A stretch of 64,000 nt of DNA from Flavobacteriales bacterium (GCA_029251405.1 JAQXDK010000008.1:62001-126000); one strand, 5' to 3'. Positions 36,848 through 46,505 are shown, numbered from the stretch's first letter. Numbers and translations: made by a program. Notes: a model not told the origin generated them from the letters alone.

Positions 36848-38089
36848 TCATAAGCTGCTAACAAGTTTAATTATTAAAGATTGCAACTCTTCTATCTTAT
36901 TTAAAGGTAAAGTCTTCGCAATGTCCAAGGGATCATGATAAGCTTTTACCCCCCCCATCGTATAAATAAAAAGAGCAGGAATATTTTTTTTTGAAAACCA
37001 AAAATGATCAGAATTTGGAGCTTGTCCTCTAAGTTTAATTTTTGGAAAATATTTTACTTTCTCATTAATTTTCCCAATAATTTTAGTTGCTTTTTCTTGT
37101 TCAAAGGCATTAACGATTGCAATCCCATCTTCACCAGTTCCAACTATATCTAAGTTTACTAATAATTTCACGTCATCAAGGTTAATTAAAGGATTATTTA
37201 CAAAATACTTAGATCCTAATAGCCCTACTTCTTCAGCTCCAAAACAGATAAAAACCAAGTTATATTTAGGTGTTTTTTTAGAGTAATAAGAAGCCAAATT
37301 CAATAACAGACTAACCCCACTTGCATTATCATTTGCTCCAGGGAACATCAACTCCCCCATCATACCAAGATGATCATAATGTGCTGATATAATGATTGTT
37401 TTTTTTCTTTTACCCTTCAATTTGCCAACTATATTTTGAGTTTCTAAAGACTTTTTGAACTCATTTTCAACTTCTATATTTAGAGTAGTTATTGATTCCT
37501 TAATCACGTCACTTTTAATATTGATAACTGGATATGAATTATAAAATTGCGCTACCGACCACTGTAATTTTTTAGAACTTACCCACAAAATTGGATAGTG
37601 CTTATTCAAAATATTTTTTATTTCATTGTATTTAGAAAGTGTGTCTTTATTTACAACCTCACTTACGTTAAATATTAAAAAATTTCTAATACTTTTTTCA
37701 TTAACCGACAAATAAGACTTCCAATTATTTAAATCAACACTTGAAACATTGTAAACTCCTATAGCAGATCCAGAGTAAGGTTCAACAATAAAATCTTCTC
37801 CAGGAATTAATTTTTTACCGTTTATTTTAAGAGTAACTTTTTTCGGAAAAGTATTTACATCTATTTTAAAGCTTTGTAAATAGCTTTTTCTGGACAAGCT
37901 ATCTAACCCTATTTCACGATATTCATTTGATAAAAATGCAGCTGCTTTTCCATGTCCATTAGCAACATATCCTCGGCCATTAAAATAATTACTAGTTAAG
38001 GTGTCAACATAATTTATAAAACTGGTTGATTGAGACTGTAAGGAAAATTTTATTAGTAAAAAAGAAAAAAAAATGAAACACCTTTTCAT
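36848..38089 (-). CDS. Secreted M28-family zinc peptidase
   Basis: A 413-residue exported metallopeptidase. The N-terminal signal peptide is MKRCFIFFSFLLIKFSLQSQS. All five zinc-binding residues of M28 are visible: His in SAHYDHLG (about 237), bridging Asp in PGANDNASG (about 254), the Glu pair in CFGAEEVGLLGS (about 285-287, with the first as catalytic base), Asp in LVNLDIVG (about 314) and His in KAYHDPLD (about 385). An insert of about 100 residues before them resembles a PA (protease-associated) domain. The substrate, aminopeptide or dipeptide, is unknown. Its start overlaps the stop of the upstream gene in an ATGA arrangement. Confidence 0.9.
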   Translation of the reverse strand: MKRCFIFFSFLLIKFSLQSQSTSFINYVDTLTSNYFNGRGYVANGHGKAAAFLSNEYREIGLDSLSRKSYLQSFKIDVNTFPKKVTLKINGKKLIPGEDFIVEPYSGSAIGVYNVSSVDLNNWKSYLSVNEKSIRNFLIFNVSEVVNKDTLSKYNEIKNILNKHYPILWVSSKKLQWSVAQFYNSYPVINIKSDVIKESITTLNIEVENEFKKSLETQNIVGKLKGKRKKTIIISAHYDHLGMMGELMFPGANDNASGVSLLLNLASYYSKKTPKYNLVFICFGAEEVGLLGSKYFVNNPLINLDDVKLLVNLDIVGTGEDGIAIVNAFEQEKATKIIGKINEKVKYFPKIKLRGQAPNSDHFWFSKKNIPALFIYTMGGVKAYHDPLDIAKTLPLNKIEELQSLIIKLVSSL

Positions 38090-38694
38090 GTGGTTTGGTA
38101 TCTTCTTTCTACTAATTTAAATAGTCTTTTAACCTGGTTTGATTTTGTACTCCAATTAAATTTCTGAGAAAGTTCTTTTTTTAAATAATCTTGAGCCAAA
38201 ACAAGGTTTTCAAATTCATTCAATTTATGAATCGCATTAGTACATTCTTGACTATCACCACCAAATAAGTTTTCTGTCATTAAATAACGTTCATTAATTC
38301 CAATTTCTTTATTTAAGTCGATAATTGGTTGCTGCCCAAACTGATCTGCTAATGATGTTTGCGGGCTATTAGAATGCATCTCATTGACTGACTTAGAGGA
38401 TGTTAGTGGTTCTACTTTTTCGGTTTTGGCTTCTTCTTCAACAATAACATCAATTAAATTAATTTGATTTTCTTCTATTTTTTCGGTTTCTTTCTGGCTC
38501 TCTGTTTCTGATGAATCTTGATCCTTTTTTTCAGCTAAATATTGTAAAATTGAAAGCCTTTCGTGAAGAAGTCTTGCTGCAATTAACAGCGGTTGAATAT
38601 CCTTGGTACTAAGATTACCATTATTAAGCTTTACAATACCTTCATTAAGGTCTTTTGATAAATTTTCTATTGTAGAAAAATTAAACTCCTTCAT
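38086..38694 (-). CDS. Acidic protein of unknown function, Bacteroidota-type
   Basis: I do not know a function. The ATG at 38694 (202 residues) is preferred over a TTG seven codons earlier. An N-terminal helical part (about 1-60, KLNNGNLSTKDIQPLLIAARLLHERLSILQYLAEKK) is followed by a Glu/Lys/Ser-rich linker (about 61-130). A conserved C-terminal module reads LADQFGQQPIIDLNKEIGINERYLMTENLFGGD, then NEFENLVLAQDYLKK and FNWSTKSNQVKRLFKLVERRY. I recall this C-terminal module as a Bacteroidota-only family seen as a hypothetical protein, but I can give no name. It is translationally coupled to the M28 peptidase by a 4-base overlap, yet has no signal peptide itself. Confidence 0.7.
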   Translation of the reverse strand: MKEFNFSTIENLSKDLNEGIVKLNNGNLSTKDIQPLLIAARLLHERLSILQYLAEKKDQDSSETESQKETEKIEENQINLIDVIVEEEAKTEKVEPLTSSKSVNEMHSNSPQTSLADQFGQQPIIDLNKEIGINERYLMTENLFGGDSQECTNAIHKLNEFENLVLAQDYLKKELSQKFNWSTKSNQVKRLFKLVERRYQTT

Positions 38695-38815
38695 AATTTT
38701 AAGATAACAAGACAAAATTCAATATTTTTACATGAGAATCGCTAACGTTAATTGAATGTTATCAACATAACAATTTGATTAATCTAAACGTTTTACTTAA
38801 AACAACTCATAAAAA

Positions 38816-41179
38816 TTGCAAATTAACAGCTCCTACACACTAAAACAAATTTCAGAAATAACCGGTGGAGATTGTTTTGGAAAAACAGATGTGCAAATTA
38901 AAAATATTCATTTTGATAGTAGAAGATTTGCAAAAAATAACTGTCATTTATTTATCGCATTTCAAACAGCAAAAAACGATGGTCATAAGTATTTAGGGGA
39001 AGTGTATAGTAGTGGCATTAAACAGTTTTTGTTACATAAGAAACCAAAAAAAATAGAATCAGATGCTGGTTATCTTATCGTCAATGATACTTTAAAGGCG
39101 TTACAGATTTGGGCAAATCACCACCGACAAAGATTTGATATTCCAGTTTTATCCATCACTGGAAGTTATGGAAAGACCATTATAAAAGAATGGATTTATT
39201 TTTTAACGCATAGGAATTTAAAAGTTACTAGAAGTCCTAAAAGCTATAATTCTCAATTTGGTGCAGCGTTAACGCTTCTTTCAATTAAAAAAGAACATGA
39301 ATTAGCCATCGTAGAAACGGGCATCTCTTTTCCTGGAGAAATGCATACGATGAAAGAAATGATTCAACCAACTCATGTTATTTTATCAAATATTGGCTAC
39401 GAACATCGAGAAAATTTTAGTTCTTCAGAAGAATTGAAACTAGAAAAAGAAAAAATACTTCCCAATGCTCAAAGCACCTATTTTAAAAATTACGATAACC
39501 TAAAATTTAAAAGTAGAGTAAACAAAAAGGGACGAGAAATTTCATTCAACGACTACAGATACAAAGAAACTTTTCAAATAAGACAAAAGGACGAGTTTTC
39601 TTTTCAGAATTTTATTTGTTGTGTAAATTTTTTAAGCCAGATATCTTTTAGTTTAGAAGAAATAAAAAAATGGTGTTCATTATTACCAGAGGTTGCTCTT
39701 AGATTTGAAAAAAAAATTGGGATCAATAACTCAACATTGATAAATGATTCCTATCATAACAATATTCAGTCCTTAAAAATAGGATTGGAAAATTTAAAAC
39801 TAGAAAGTAAAAAAAACAATACTGTTTTAATTTTATCGGACCCCAAAGATTTAGATTTTGACTTTGCTGAACTTAGTAGCCTCATCCAATCGTATAAAAT
39901 ACCTCAGCTCATTGGCATAGGGAAAAACCTTTACCGAAACAAAAAATTATTTGTCAAGAATCATGTTTTTTATAAAACCGTCAACTCTTTTTTAGAGAAT
40001 TTCAGATCCTTAGACTTTGAGAATAAATTTATTCTAATTAAAGGCGAAAGAAGTGCAGAATTTCAAAAAATAGCATTGAAATTAACAGCAAAAAAACATC
40101 AAACTGCTTTAGAAATAAACCTATCGAATTTAATTAGAAATTTAAATTACTACCGAAAACTAGTTTCTCCTAAAACAAAAATTTTAGTAATGATTAAAGC
40201 TGCTGGATACGGAACAGGTTTAATTGAATCAGCTAAAGCTTTAGAACAAAATCATGTTAATTATTTGGGAGTTGCCTATACAGACGAAGGGATAGAATTA
40301 AGAAAAAATAAAATAAACACCCCTATTTTGGTTATGAATGTTGATTCAACGTCAATGGAAGATGTTATTGAAAATAATTTAACACCATCCATTTATAGTT
40401 TAGATCAGCTCAACCAATTTACCAATCTATTAATTAATTTAGGAATTAAAAATTATCCTATTCATATAAAAATAAATACTGGGATGAACAGGCTAGGATT
40501 CGACAAAGACCAAATAGCAATATTGTGTGATTTTCTATTGTCACAGCCTGAAATAAAAGTAGAAGGAATCTTCAGCCACCTAGCCGCTAGTGATATAGAA
40601 GATGGTCAAAATTTAACGCGTAAACAAATCAAAGAATTTAAAGACATTTCTAATACTATCGAAACCAATCTGGGTATAACCGCCCAAAAACATATTTTAA
40701 ATACTACTGGTGTTGAAAACTATGCAGAACATGAAATGGATATGGTAAGACTGGGGATAGGTGTTTATGGGATTTCTAAAAATAAAAACATTTTTACTGT
40801 AGCGTCTCTAACTACTAGAATTTCAAAAATTAGAAATATTAAAAAAGGTGCAAACATTGGATATGGACTTCAGAAATTTAATAAGGATATGAAAATCGCT
40901 ATTATTCCTGTAGGATATGCAGATGGATTTAAAAGAGGATTGGGAAATGGTATTGGCAAAGTATTTATTAAAAATTCTTTTTACAAGACTGTTGGAAATA
41001 TATGTATGGATATGGCTTTTATTGACATTTCAAATGACGATTTTAAGGTTGGAGAAAAAGTAGAAATATTTGGGGAAAATAACTCAATTATTAATAATGC
41101 TGAAGCTGTCAATACCATTCCATATGAAATAATAAGTTCTATATCTAACAGAGTTGTTAGGATTTATCATACAGATTAA
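38816..41179 (+). CDS. Bifunctional MurF / alanine racemase fusion
   Basis: A 787-residue fusion of two peptidoglycan enzymes. Residues about 1-430 are MurF, which adds D-Ala-D-Ala to the muropeptide. It has the P-loop ITGSYGKT (about 114-121, with Tyr where Asn is usual), SYNSQFGAALTLLSI, and GISFPGEM, SNIGYEHRENF. Residues about 435-787 are the PLP enzyme alanine racemase: the PLP-binding Lys is K461 in VMIKAAGYGTG, MNRLGFD and ILNTTGVENY follow, and IGYGLQ, GYADGF and NICMDMAFIDI lie near the end. The fusion is typical of Bacteroidota. The start is TTG at 38816, and its stop overlaps the flippase gene by one base. Confidence 0.93.
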   Translation: MQINSSYTLKQISEITGGDCFGKTDVQIKNIHFDSRRFAKNNCHLFIAFQTAKNDGHKYLGEVYSSGIKQFLLHKKPKKIESDAGYLIVNDTLKALQIWANHHRQRFDIPVLSITGSYGKTIIKEWIYFLTHRNLKVTRSPKSYNSQFGAALTLLSIKKEHELAIVETGISFPGEMHTMKEMIQPTHVILSNIGYEHRENFSSSEELKLEKEKILPNAQSTYFKNYDNLKFKSRVNKKGREISFNDYRYKETFQIRQKDEFSFQNFICCVNFLSQISFSLEEIKKWCSLLPEVALRFEKKIGINNSTLINDSYHNNIQSLKIGLENLKLESKKNNTVLILSDPKDLDFDFAELSSLIQSYKIPQLIGIGKNLYRNKKLFVKNHVFYKTVNSFLENFRSLDFENKFILIKGERSAEFQKIALKLTAKKHQTALEINLSNLIRNLNYYRKLVSPKTKILVMIKAAGYGTGLIESAKALEQNHVNYLGVAYTDEGIELRKNKINTPILVMNVDSTSMEDVIENNLTPSIYSLDQLNQFTNLLINLGIKNYPIHIKINTGMNRLGFDKDQIAILCDFLLSQPEIKVEGIFSHLAASDIEDGQNLTRKQIKEFKDISNTIETNLGITAQKHILNTTGVENYAEHEMDMVRLGIGVYGISKNKNIFTVASLTTRISKIRNIKKGANIGYGLQKFNKDMKIAIIPVGYADGFKRGLGNGIGKVFIKNSFYKTVGNICMDMAFIDISNDDFKVGEKVEIFGENNSIINNAEAVNTIPYEIISSISNRVVRIYHTD

Positions 41180-42639
41180 TGAAACAAAAATTTTTTTCTA
41201 ACTTAATTCTTGTTCTTGTACTTAATGTAATAATTAAGCCTATTTACATACTAGGAATTGATGCTGAAGTACTTAAAATTACCGAGTTAAATAATCCTGG
41301 ATCGTATGGAACATATTTTTCATTACTAAACCTTACATTTATTTTTAATATTTTGTTGGATATCGGTATTAACAATTTCAACACCAAGAATATCGCTCAA
41401 AACAACCAACTTTTTCAAAAACATTTTTCGAAAATTTTCACTCTCAAACTGAGCTTAAGTTTCTTGTACCTCTTTGTTCTGGTGATTGCTGGTTATTTAT
41501 TTGATTTTTCATACAAGGAAATGAAGTGGCTTATTTTAATTGGATTTAATCAAGTCTTAGTGGCAATAATACTTTATCTAAGGTCTAATCTTTCTGCATT
41601 ATTACTCTTTAAAAGAGACGGAATTTTATCAGTTGTAGATCGATTAATATTAATTTTATTTTGTGGATATTTTCTTTGGGCTAAATCCAACCATGAATTG
41701 ATCACTATTGATTTTTTCATTTATTCTCAAACATTTGCATATATGTCCACCATAATAGTTGGACTTGTTTTTTTACTTAAATATTCTTCTATTCCAAAGC
41801 TACATTGGGATCGATTATTTTTTAATCTAATTATTAAAAAAAGTTTTCCTTATGCATTATTGGTTTTTTTAATGTCTATTTATTATTACTCTGATGTTAT
41901 AATGGTAGAGCAAATAACGAACAATATTGAAGCTGTAAATTATGCTCACGGATATCGATTTTTTTTAGCTTTTAATATGCTTGGATATTTATTTGCAGGA
42001 CTGCTTTTACCGATTTTTTCAAAATTAATAAAAGACAAAGATAATGTAGTCCCAGTGTCTTGGCTTTCTTTCAAATTAATTTTTCTTTTATCTGCAATTA
42101 TTGGAGTTTCTATTTGGATTTATAAAAGTGATATATTAAGCTGGAGATATGGAATAGTAAACTATGAGCTAGATCATTCAAGCGAAACTTTTGGATGGTT
42201 GATGGTTTCTTTTATTGCAGTTTCATGTAATTATATTTTCGGAACTTTATTGACCGCTAACGAGAATCTTAAGTCGTTAAATATTCTAGCAATTTTTGGA
42301 ATCATCATAAATATATCTCTAAACTTAATTTTAATACCTAAAAGCGGGTCTGTTGGCGCAGCTTTTGCAAGTGCTTGTACTCAATTTTTCGTGTTAATAA
42401 TTCAAATATTTTTATGCTTCAGGTATTTTGAATTTAAGTTTCATTTAAAGTCTACTTTGCAAATAACATCTGCAATTATAACGTTTTTATTAGGTGCTAT
42501 TAGTTTATCTATTTATTCAAATTTAGAATGGCAATATAATTTTATTTTCACTCTTATGTTGGGATTTTTAATTGGTTTAATTCATAATATTTTTAATAGG
42601 AAAGAACTTTTTCATTTATTAAAAACATCAAAATCGTGA
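41179..42639 (+). CDS. Polysaccharide flippase (Wzx/oligosaccharide flippase family)
   Basis: A 486-residue membrane protein with about 12-14 predicted helices (hydrophobic segments near 8-25, 45-62, 88-108, 120-140, 155-170, 185-205, 230-248, and on to 470). The N-terminal pattern FFSNLILVLVLNVIIKPIYILGID is that of Bacteroidota polysaccharide biosynthesis flippases. Such proteins flip lipid-linked sugar repeats across the inner membrane. The start shares one base with the murF-alr stop. The chain-length regulator and O-antigen ligase lie just downstream, which supports the role. Confidence 0.86.
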   Translation: MKQKFFSNLILVLVLNVIIKPIYILGIDAEVLKITELNNPGSYGTYFSLLNLTFIFNILLDIGINNFNTKNIAQNNQLFQKHFSKIFTLKLSLSFLYLFVLVIAGYLFDFSYKEMKWLILIGFNQVLVAIILYLRSNLSALLLFKRDGILSVVDRLILILFCGYFLWAKSNHELITIDFFIYSQTFAYMSTIIVGLVFLLKYSSIPKLHWDRLFFNLIIKKSFPYALLVFLMSIYYYSDVIMVEQITNNIEAVNYAHGYRFFLAFNMLGYLFAGLLLPIFSKLIKDKDNVVPVSWLSFKLIFLLSAIIGVSIWIYKSDILSWRYGIVNYELDHSSETFGWLMVSFIAVSCNYIFGTLLTANENLKSLNILAIFGIIINISLNLILIPKSGSVGAAFASACTQFFVLIIQIFLCFRYFEFKFHLKSTLQITSAIITFLLGAISLSIYSNLEWQYNFIFTLMLGFLIGLIHNIFNRKELFHLLKTSKS

Positions 42640-42651
42640 TATTGGTGTTGA

Positions 42652-42683
42652 TTTGTGGAGAAGGATACTATCGCTTACATTTG
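42652..42683 (+). promoter_or_regulatory. Putative promoter of the chain-length/O-antigen ligase pair
   Basis: TTTG, a 20-base spacer and TACATTTG match both the -33 and -7 elements of the Bacteroidota pattern. The -7 element ends 24 bases before the ATG at 42708, in the 68-base gap after the flippase gene. Confidence 0.6.
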
Positions 42684-42707
42684 CAAAAAATATAATTTAT
42701 ATACATC

Positions 42708-43688
42708 ATGACATCCTCTGAACATAATTCATACGACTTAATTTCTTTTTTATGGAAGAATAGAAAACCTCTTATTGTAGTTGGAATTATTGCCTTCCTG
42801 TCCTCAGCTATTGTTTCATTGTTAATAGAAGAAAAATTTGAATCAACTGTAACATTATATCCTACCAAAACCAGCTCTGTAACCTTTAATGAAAATATTA
42901 CTGAAGACCAAAGTGTTTCAAAATTTGGTGAAGATGAAGAAGCAGAACAAATGTTACAGATATTAGAATCTAGCTCGATAAGAGAGAAAATTATCACAAA
43001 ATATAATTTAATGACACATTACGAAATAGATTTAGATGCTAAATATTTAAATACTGCATTGACCAAAACCTATATAGAAAATATAAATTTTAAAAGAAAT
43101 AATAATGGTGCTGTTTTAATTAATGTCTTAGATAAAAGTCCTGACACTGCTGCACTTATCGCAAACGACATTGCTTCATTATTTGACAGCATAAAAAACT
43201 CCATGATTCATGAAAGAGCAAAAACAGATTTTGTAATAAAAAAACAAAAATTAAATAAAATTAAAGGTCAAATGCAAAGCTTAAGAGACACCATGACTTC
43301 TTTATCTTCCATGGGAGTGGTTATTGACGATGCTTACAGAGCTTTGACTGAGGGTTATGTAAATGCAAAAGATCCTGAAATGAAAAAATCGTTTAAAATA
43401 AAAATGAATATGACAGAAAAATATGGTTCTGTTCTTAAATCATTTCAAATAAAAGCAGGTTTCTTGTCCAAAAGATTAGCAAATATGGAGACAACTTATG
43501 AACAAGCTGAAAGTGATGCTAATAGTTATTTATCACATAAATTTGTTGTTGAAAAAGCATACCCAGCTGAAAAAAAAGCGTATCCAATTAGATGGCTAAT
43601 TGTTGTATTATCAACTTTTTCTTCACTACTTCTTGGAATTTCTGGTCTTCTTATTAAGAACAAGATCGATCTATTAAAAAGTGCATGA
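42708..43688 (+). CDS. Polysaccharide chain-length determinant protein (Wzz family)
   Basis: A 326-residue inner-membrane protein that sets polysaccharide chain length. It has an N-terminal helix at about 23-43 (PLIVVGIIAFLSSAIVSLLI), a long alpha-helical periplasmic domain with coiled-coil character (about 150-270), and a second helix at about 298-320 (RWLIVVLSTFSSLLLGISGLLI). The Pro/Gly-rich segment VVEKAYPAEKKAYPIRW before it is the Wzz C-terminal motif. There is no tyrosine-kinase domain, so it is a Wzz type rather than a Wzc type. It overlaps the next gene by four bases. Confidence 0.9.
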   Translation: MTSSEHNSYDLISFLWKNRKPLIVVGIIAFLSSAIVSLLIEEKFESTVTLYPTKTSSVTFNENITEDQSVSKFGEDEEAEQMLQILESSSIREKIITKYNLMTHYEIDLDAKYLNTALTKTYIENINFKRNNNGAVLINVLDKSPDTAALIANDIASLFDSIKNSMIHERAKTDFVIKKQKLNKIKGQMQSLRDTMTSLSSMGVVIDDAYRALTEGYVNAKDPEMKKSFKIKMNMTEKYGSVLKSFQIKAGFLSKRLANMETTYEQAESDANSYLSHKFVVEKAYPAEKKAYPIRWLIVVLSTFSSLLLGISGLLIKNKIDLLKSA

Positions 43689-45133
43689 TAAGGGAGCTTC
43701 TTAGTAAAAGATTTTCCTATCTAATAATATTGGTTTTTACAGTAACCAATTCTATTTTAATATACTTCAATTTCTACTATTTACTATTACTTCCTATTTT
43801 AGTAATAACAGGATTTCTTTATATTTTTTACTTAGATGTTGTATTTCTAATCATTGTTTTTTGCACCCCTTTATCTTTTAATTTTGAAAATTTAGACATA
43901 GGTGGTGTTGGGTTTTATTTCCCAACGGAGCCAATGCTCCTAGCATTTACATTTATATATATATTTAAATCCATTTTAAATCCAGAAACTAAAAAGCAGA
44001 TTAATTATGTGAAAAGTCCAATTTTATTAATAATTATTCTTCAATTACTATGGATATTCATCACCTCTATTACCAGTGAGTATCCTTCTGTTTCATTTAA
44101 ATTTTTACTTGCAAGAAGCTGGTTTATAATACCCATGATTTTCTATGGTATTTCTTTTTTTAGAAGAGAGGAAAAATCCATTTATTATTTTTTTATTGCT
44201 TTTTTATCGTCCATGTTTATAACGACAAGCTACACTTTAATTAACCACATGTTTAATGGTTTTAGTGAGGAATCTGGACATTGGGTAATGTGGCCTTTTT
44301 TTAAAGATCATACTTCTTATGGGGCCATATTAGCTATGTCTATTCCTATTAACATTTGGACCATTTATTATACGAGAAATAAGCTTTTTAGAAATATTTT
44401 AAGCACCGGCTTCATAATTTTATTGATTGGACTTTATTTTAGTTATACTAGGGCCGCTTGGCTAAGTATATTAATAGCTGCTGTAGTCTTTTTACTTTAT
44501 TACTTTAAATTTAAGTTCAAATGGTTGGCAATAATGGTTGTTTTTCCTATGATTTTTATAGCTGTTAATTTCTCAGAATTATCCTATCTAATACAAAAAA
44601 ATGATTCTGAGCATACCACTGAAAATTTTTCCGAAAGAATAGAGTCCATGTCTAATGTCTCGTCTGACGCATCAAATCTTGAACGACTTAATAGATGGAG
44701 TTGTGCTGTAAAGTTATTTTTAAAACGTCCTTTAACTGGTTGGGGGCCTGGCACATACTCTTTTGTATATGCTCCATTTCAAAGTTCCAAAGATTTAACA
44801 ATTATAAGCACAAATTTTGGCGATGGTGGAAATGCACATAGTGAATACCTAGGACCTTTAGCAGAACAAGGAATTATAGGTTTTATAATTAATCTATTTC
44901 TTATTGGTTTTATCTTTATTTCAACTGGCCTACAATATGTAAAATGTCAAAATATTTATTATAAAAATTTAATTTTAGTAATAATTTTATCTCTTGTAAC
45001 TTATTTTTCTCATGGGGTTTTAAACAATTATTTAGATACTGATAAAGCAGCCGTTCCTGTTTGGGGTCTAGTTGGTATTTTTATAGCTATAAAACCATTT
45101 TTAGGAAGTGATTTCCATAAAGAACATAAATAA
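43685..45133 (+). CDS. O-antigen ligase / polysaccharide polymerase family membrane protein
   Basis: A 482-residue inner-membrane protein with about a dozen hydrophobic helices. The region around 255-275 (YTRAAWLSILIAAVVFLLYYF) matches the family arginine motif, and GDGGNAHSEYLGPLAEQGIIGFI (about 378-400) matches the conserved H-x-E/N-Y-L-x-x-x-x-E-x-G-I-x-G motif before a terminal helix pair. WaaL ligases and Wzy polymerases share this fold; with the Wzz partner directly upstream (ATGA overlap), polymerisation is likely, but ligation cannot be ruled out. A short hydrophilic C-terminus ends near 482. Confidence 0.82.
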   Translation: MIRELLSKRFSYLIILVFTVTNSILIYFNFYYLLLLPILVITGFLYIFYLDVVFLIIVFCTPLSFNFENLDIGGVGFYFPTEPMLLAFTFIYIFKSILNPETKKQINYVKSPILLIIILQLLWIFITSITSEYPSVSFKFLLARSWFIIPMIFYGISFFRREEKSIYYFFIAFLSSMFITTSYTLINHMFNGFSEESGHWVMWPFFKDHTSYGAILAMSIPINIWTIYYTRNKLFRNILSTGFIILLIGLYFSYTRAAWLSILIAAVVFLLYYFKFKFKWLAIMVVFPMIFIAVNFSELSYLIQKNDSEHTTENFSERIESMSNVSSDASNLERLNRWSCAVKLFLKRPLTGWGPGTYSFVYAPFQSSKDLTIISTNFGDGGNAHSEYLGPLAEQGIIGFIINLFLIGFIFISTGLQYVKCQNIYYKNLILVIILSLVTYFSHGVLNNYLDTDKAAVPVWGLVGIFIAIKPFLGSDFHKEHK

Positions 45134-45161
45134 ATTAAGTAGTTGAATATTAATTTTAATT

Positions 45162-46505
45162 ATGGGTAAAACAAAAAAGGTTTTTGAATGCAACAACTGC
45201 GGGAATCAAAGCAGTAAATGGACCGGTAAATGTACAGAGTGTGAATCTTGGAATACGCTTACAGAACAAATTTTAAGTACCAAAAAAAGTACTTTATTAA
45301 ACACCATAAAAAAACCTCAGCTGATAGATAATATTGTTGGAAATGAAGCAGATAGAATTTCAATAAATGATTTAGAATTTAATAGAGTCGTCGGTGGAGG
45401 AATTGTTAAGGGATCTGTTATTCTTTTAGGTGGAGAACCAGGAATTGGAAAATCCACCTTAAGTTTAAAGATAGCTCTAACCTTAGAAAAAAAAGTACTT
45501 TACGTTTCAGGGGAAGAAAGTAATGAGCAAATTAAACTTAGAGCTAATCGTCTAAAAGATAAGAATGAATATTGTTACATATATAATGAGACTGAAATAA
45601 ATACAATTATTAAAACAAGTGAGGAGATTAAACCACATCTAATTGTAATAGACTCGATACAAACTATTTACAATAATGAAATTGATGCAATTCCTGGAAC
45701 TATTTCTCAAATAAAACACAGTGCAGAAATTCTAATTAAATATGCTAAAGAAAGATGTATTCCAATTATCATAATTGGCCATATTACTAAAGATGGAGCC
45801 ATAGCAGGACCAAAAGTTTTGGAACATATGGTGGATACTGTATTACTTTTTGAAGGAGATAAAAACCACCTCTACAGACTTGTAAGAAGTATGAAAAATA
45901 GATTTGGAAGCACTAACGAACTGGGTATTTACGAAATGAATGAAACTGGGTTGCAAGAAGTTAACTCGCCAAGTAAAATGTTAATATCTACAAATCAGGA
46001 AGAACTTAGTGGAATAGCATTAGGATGTAGTTTAGAAGGTGTTCGTCCAATAATGATAGAGTCTCAAGCACTTACCTCTCCAGCTACGTACGGTAACCCA
46101 CAAAGATCTGCCAATGGAATAGATATTAAAAGATTAAATATGCTCTTGGCAGTTATTGAAAAAAGAGGGGGGATGAAGCTAAGTCAAAAGGATGTTTTTT
46201 TAAATATAACAGGAGGGCTTAAAGTAAAAGACCCCGCTATAGATTTGTCGTTGGTCTGTGCTATTTTATCTTCTTTTTTTGATTTTCATATAGCTCAAAA
46301 TGTATGTTTTATAGGTGAAGTTGGTTTGAGTGGCGAAATAAGACCTGTTAGCAGAATCAATGAGAGAATAAAAGAAGTTACCAAAATGGGTATCAAAATT
46401 ATTTATTTAAGTAAGTATTCAAAAATTAATATTCAAGCAAACAATCAATTCACTTTAATAAAAGTGGGGAAACTTCAAGAAATAATTCAACAGTTATTTA
46501 AATAA
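45162..46505 (+). CDS. radA: DNA repair protein RadA
   Basis: A 447-residue RecA-related ATPase that processes branched DNA in recombination. The N-terminal zinc ribbon is C-x2-C and C-x2-C in FECNNCG and CTECESW (about 8-32). The ATPase has GGEPGIGKST (about 90-99) as Walker A, and the RadA motif KNRFGST (about 246-252) lies near the end of the core. The C-terminal Lon-like domain includes GGLKVKDPAIDLSLVCAILSS and EVGLSGEIRPV. It is full length. Confidence 0.95.
   Translation: MGKTKKVFECNNCGNQSSKWTGKCTECESWNTLTEQILSTKKSTLLNTIKKPQLIDNIVGNEADRISINDLEFNRVVGGGIVKGSVILLGGEPGIGKSTLSLKIALTLEKKVLYVSGEESNEQIKLRANRLKDKNEYCYIYNETEINTIIKTSEEIKPHLIVIDSIQTIYNNEIDAIPGTISQIKHSAEILIKYAKERCIPIIIIGHITKDGAIAGPKVLEHMVDTVLLFEGDKNHLYRLVRSMKNRFGSTNELGIYEMNETGLQEVNSPSKMLISTNQEELSGIALGCSLEGVRPIMIESQALTSPATYGNPQRSANGIDIKRLNMLLAVIEKRGGMKLSQKDVFLNITGGLKVKDPAIDLSLVCAILSSFFDFHIAQNVCFIGEVGLSGEIRPVSRINERIKEVTKMGIKIIYLSKYSKINIQANNQFTLIKVGKLQEIIQQLFK

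Noticed and set aside
42668-42997. A 109-codon open frame on the minus strand over the start of the Wzz gene
   Set aside because: It overlaps a confident promoter and coding start on the other strand and shows no protein signature.
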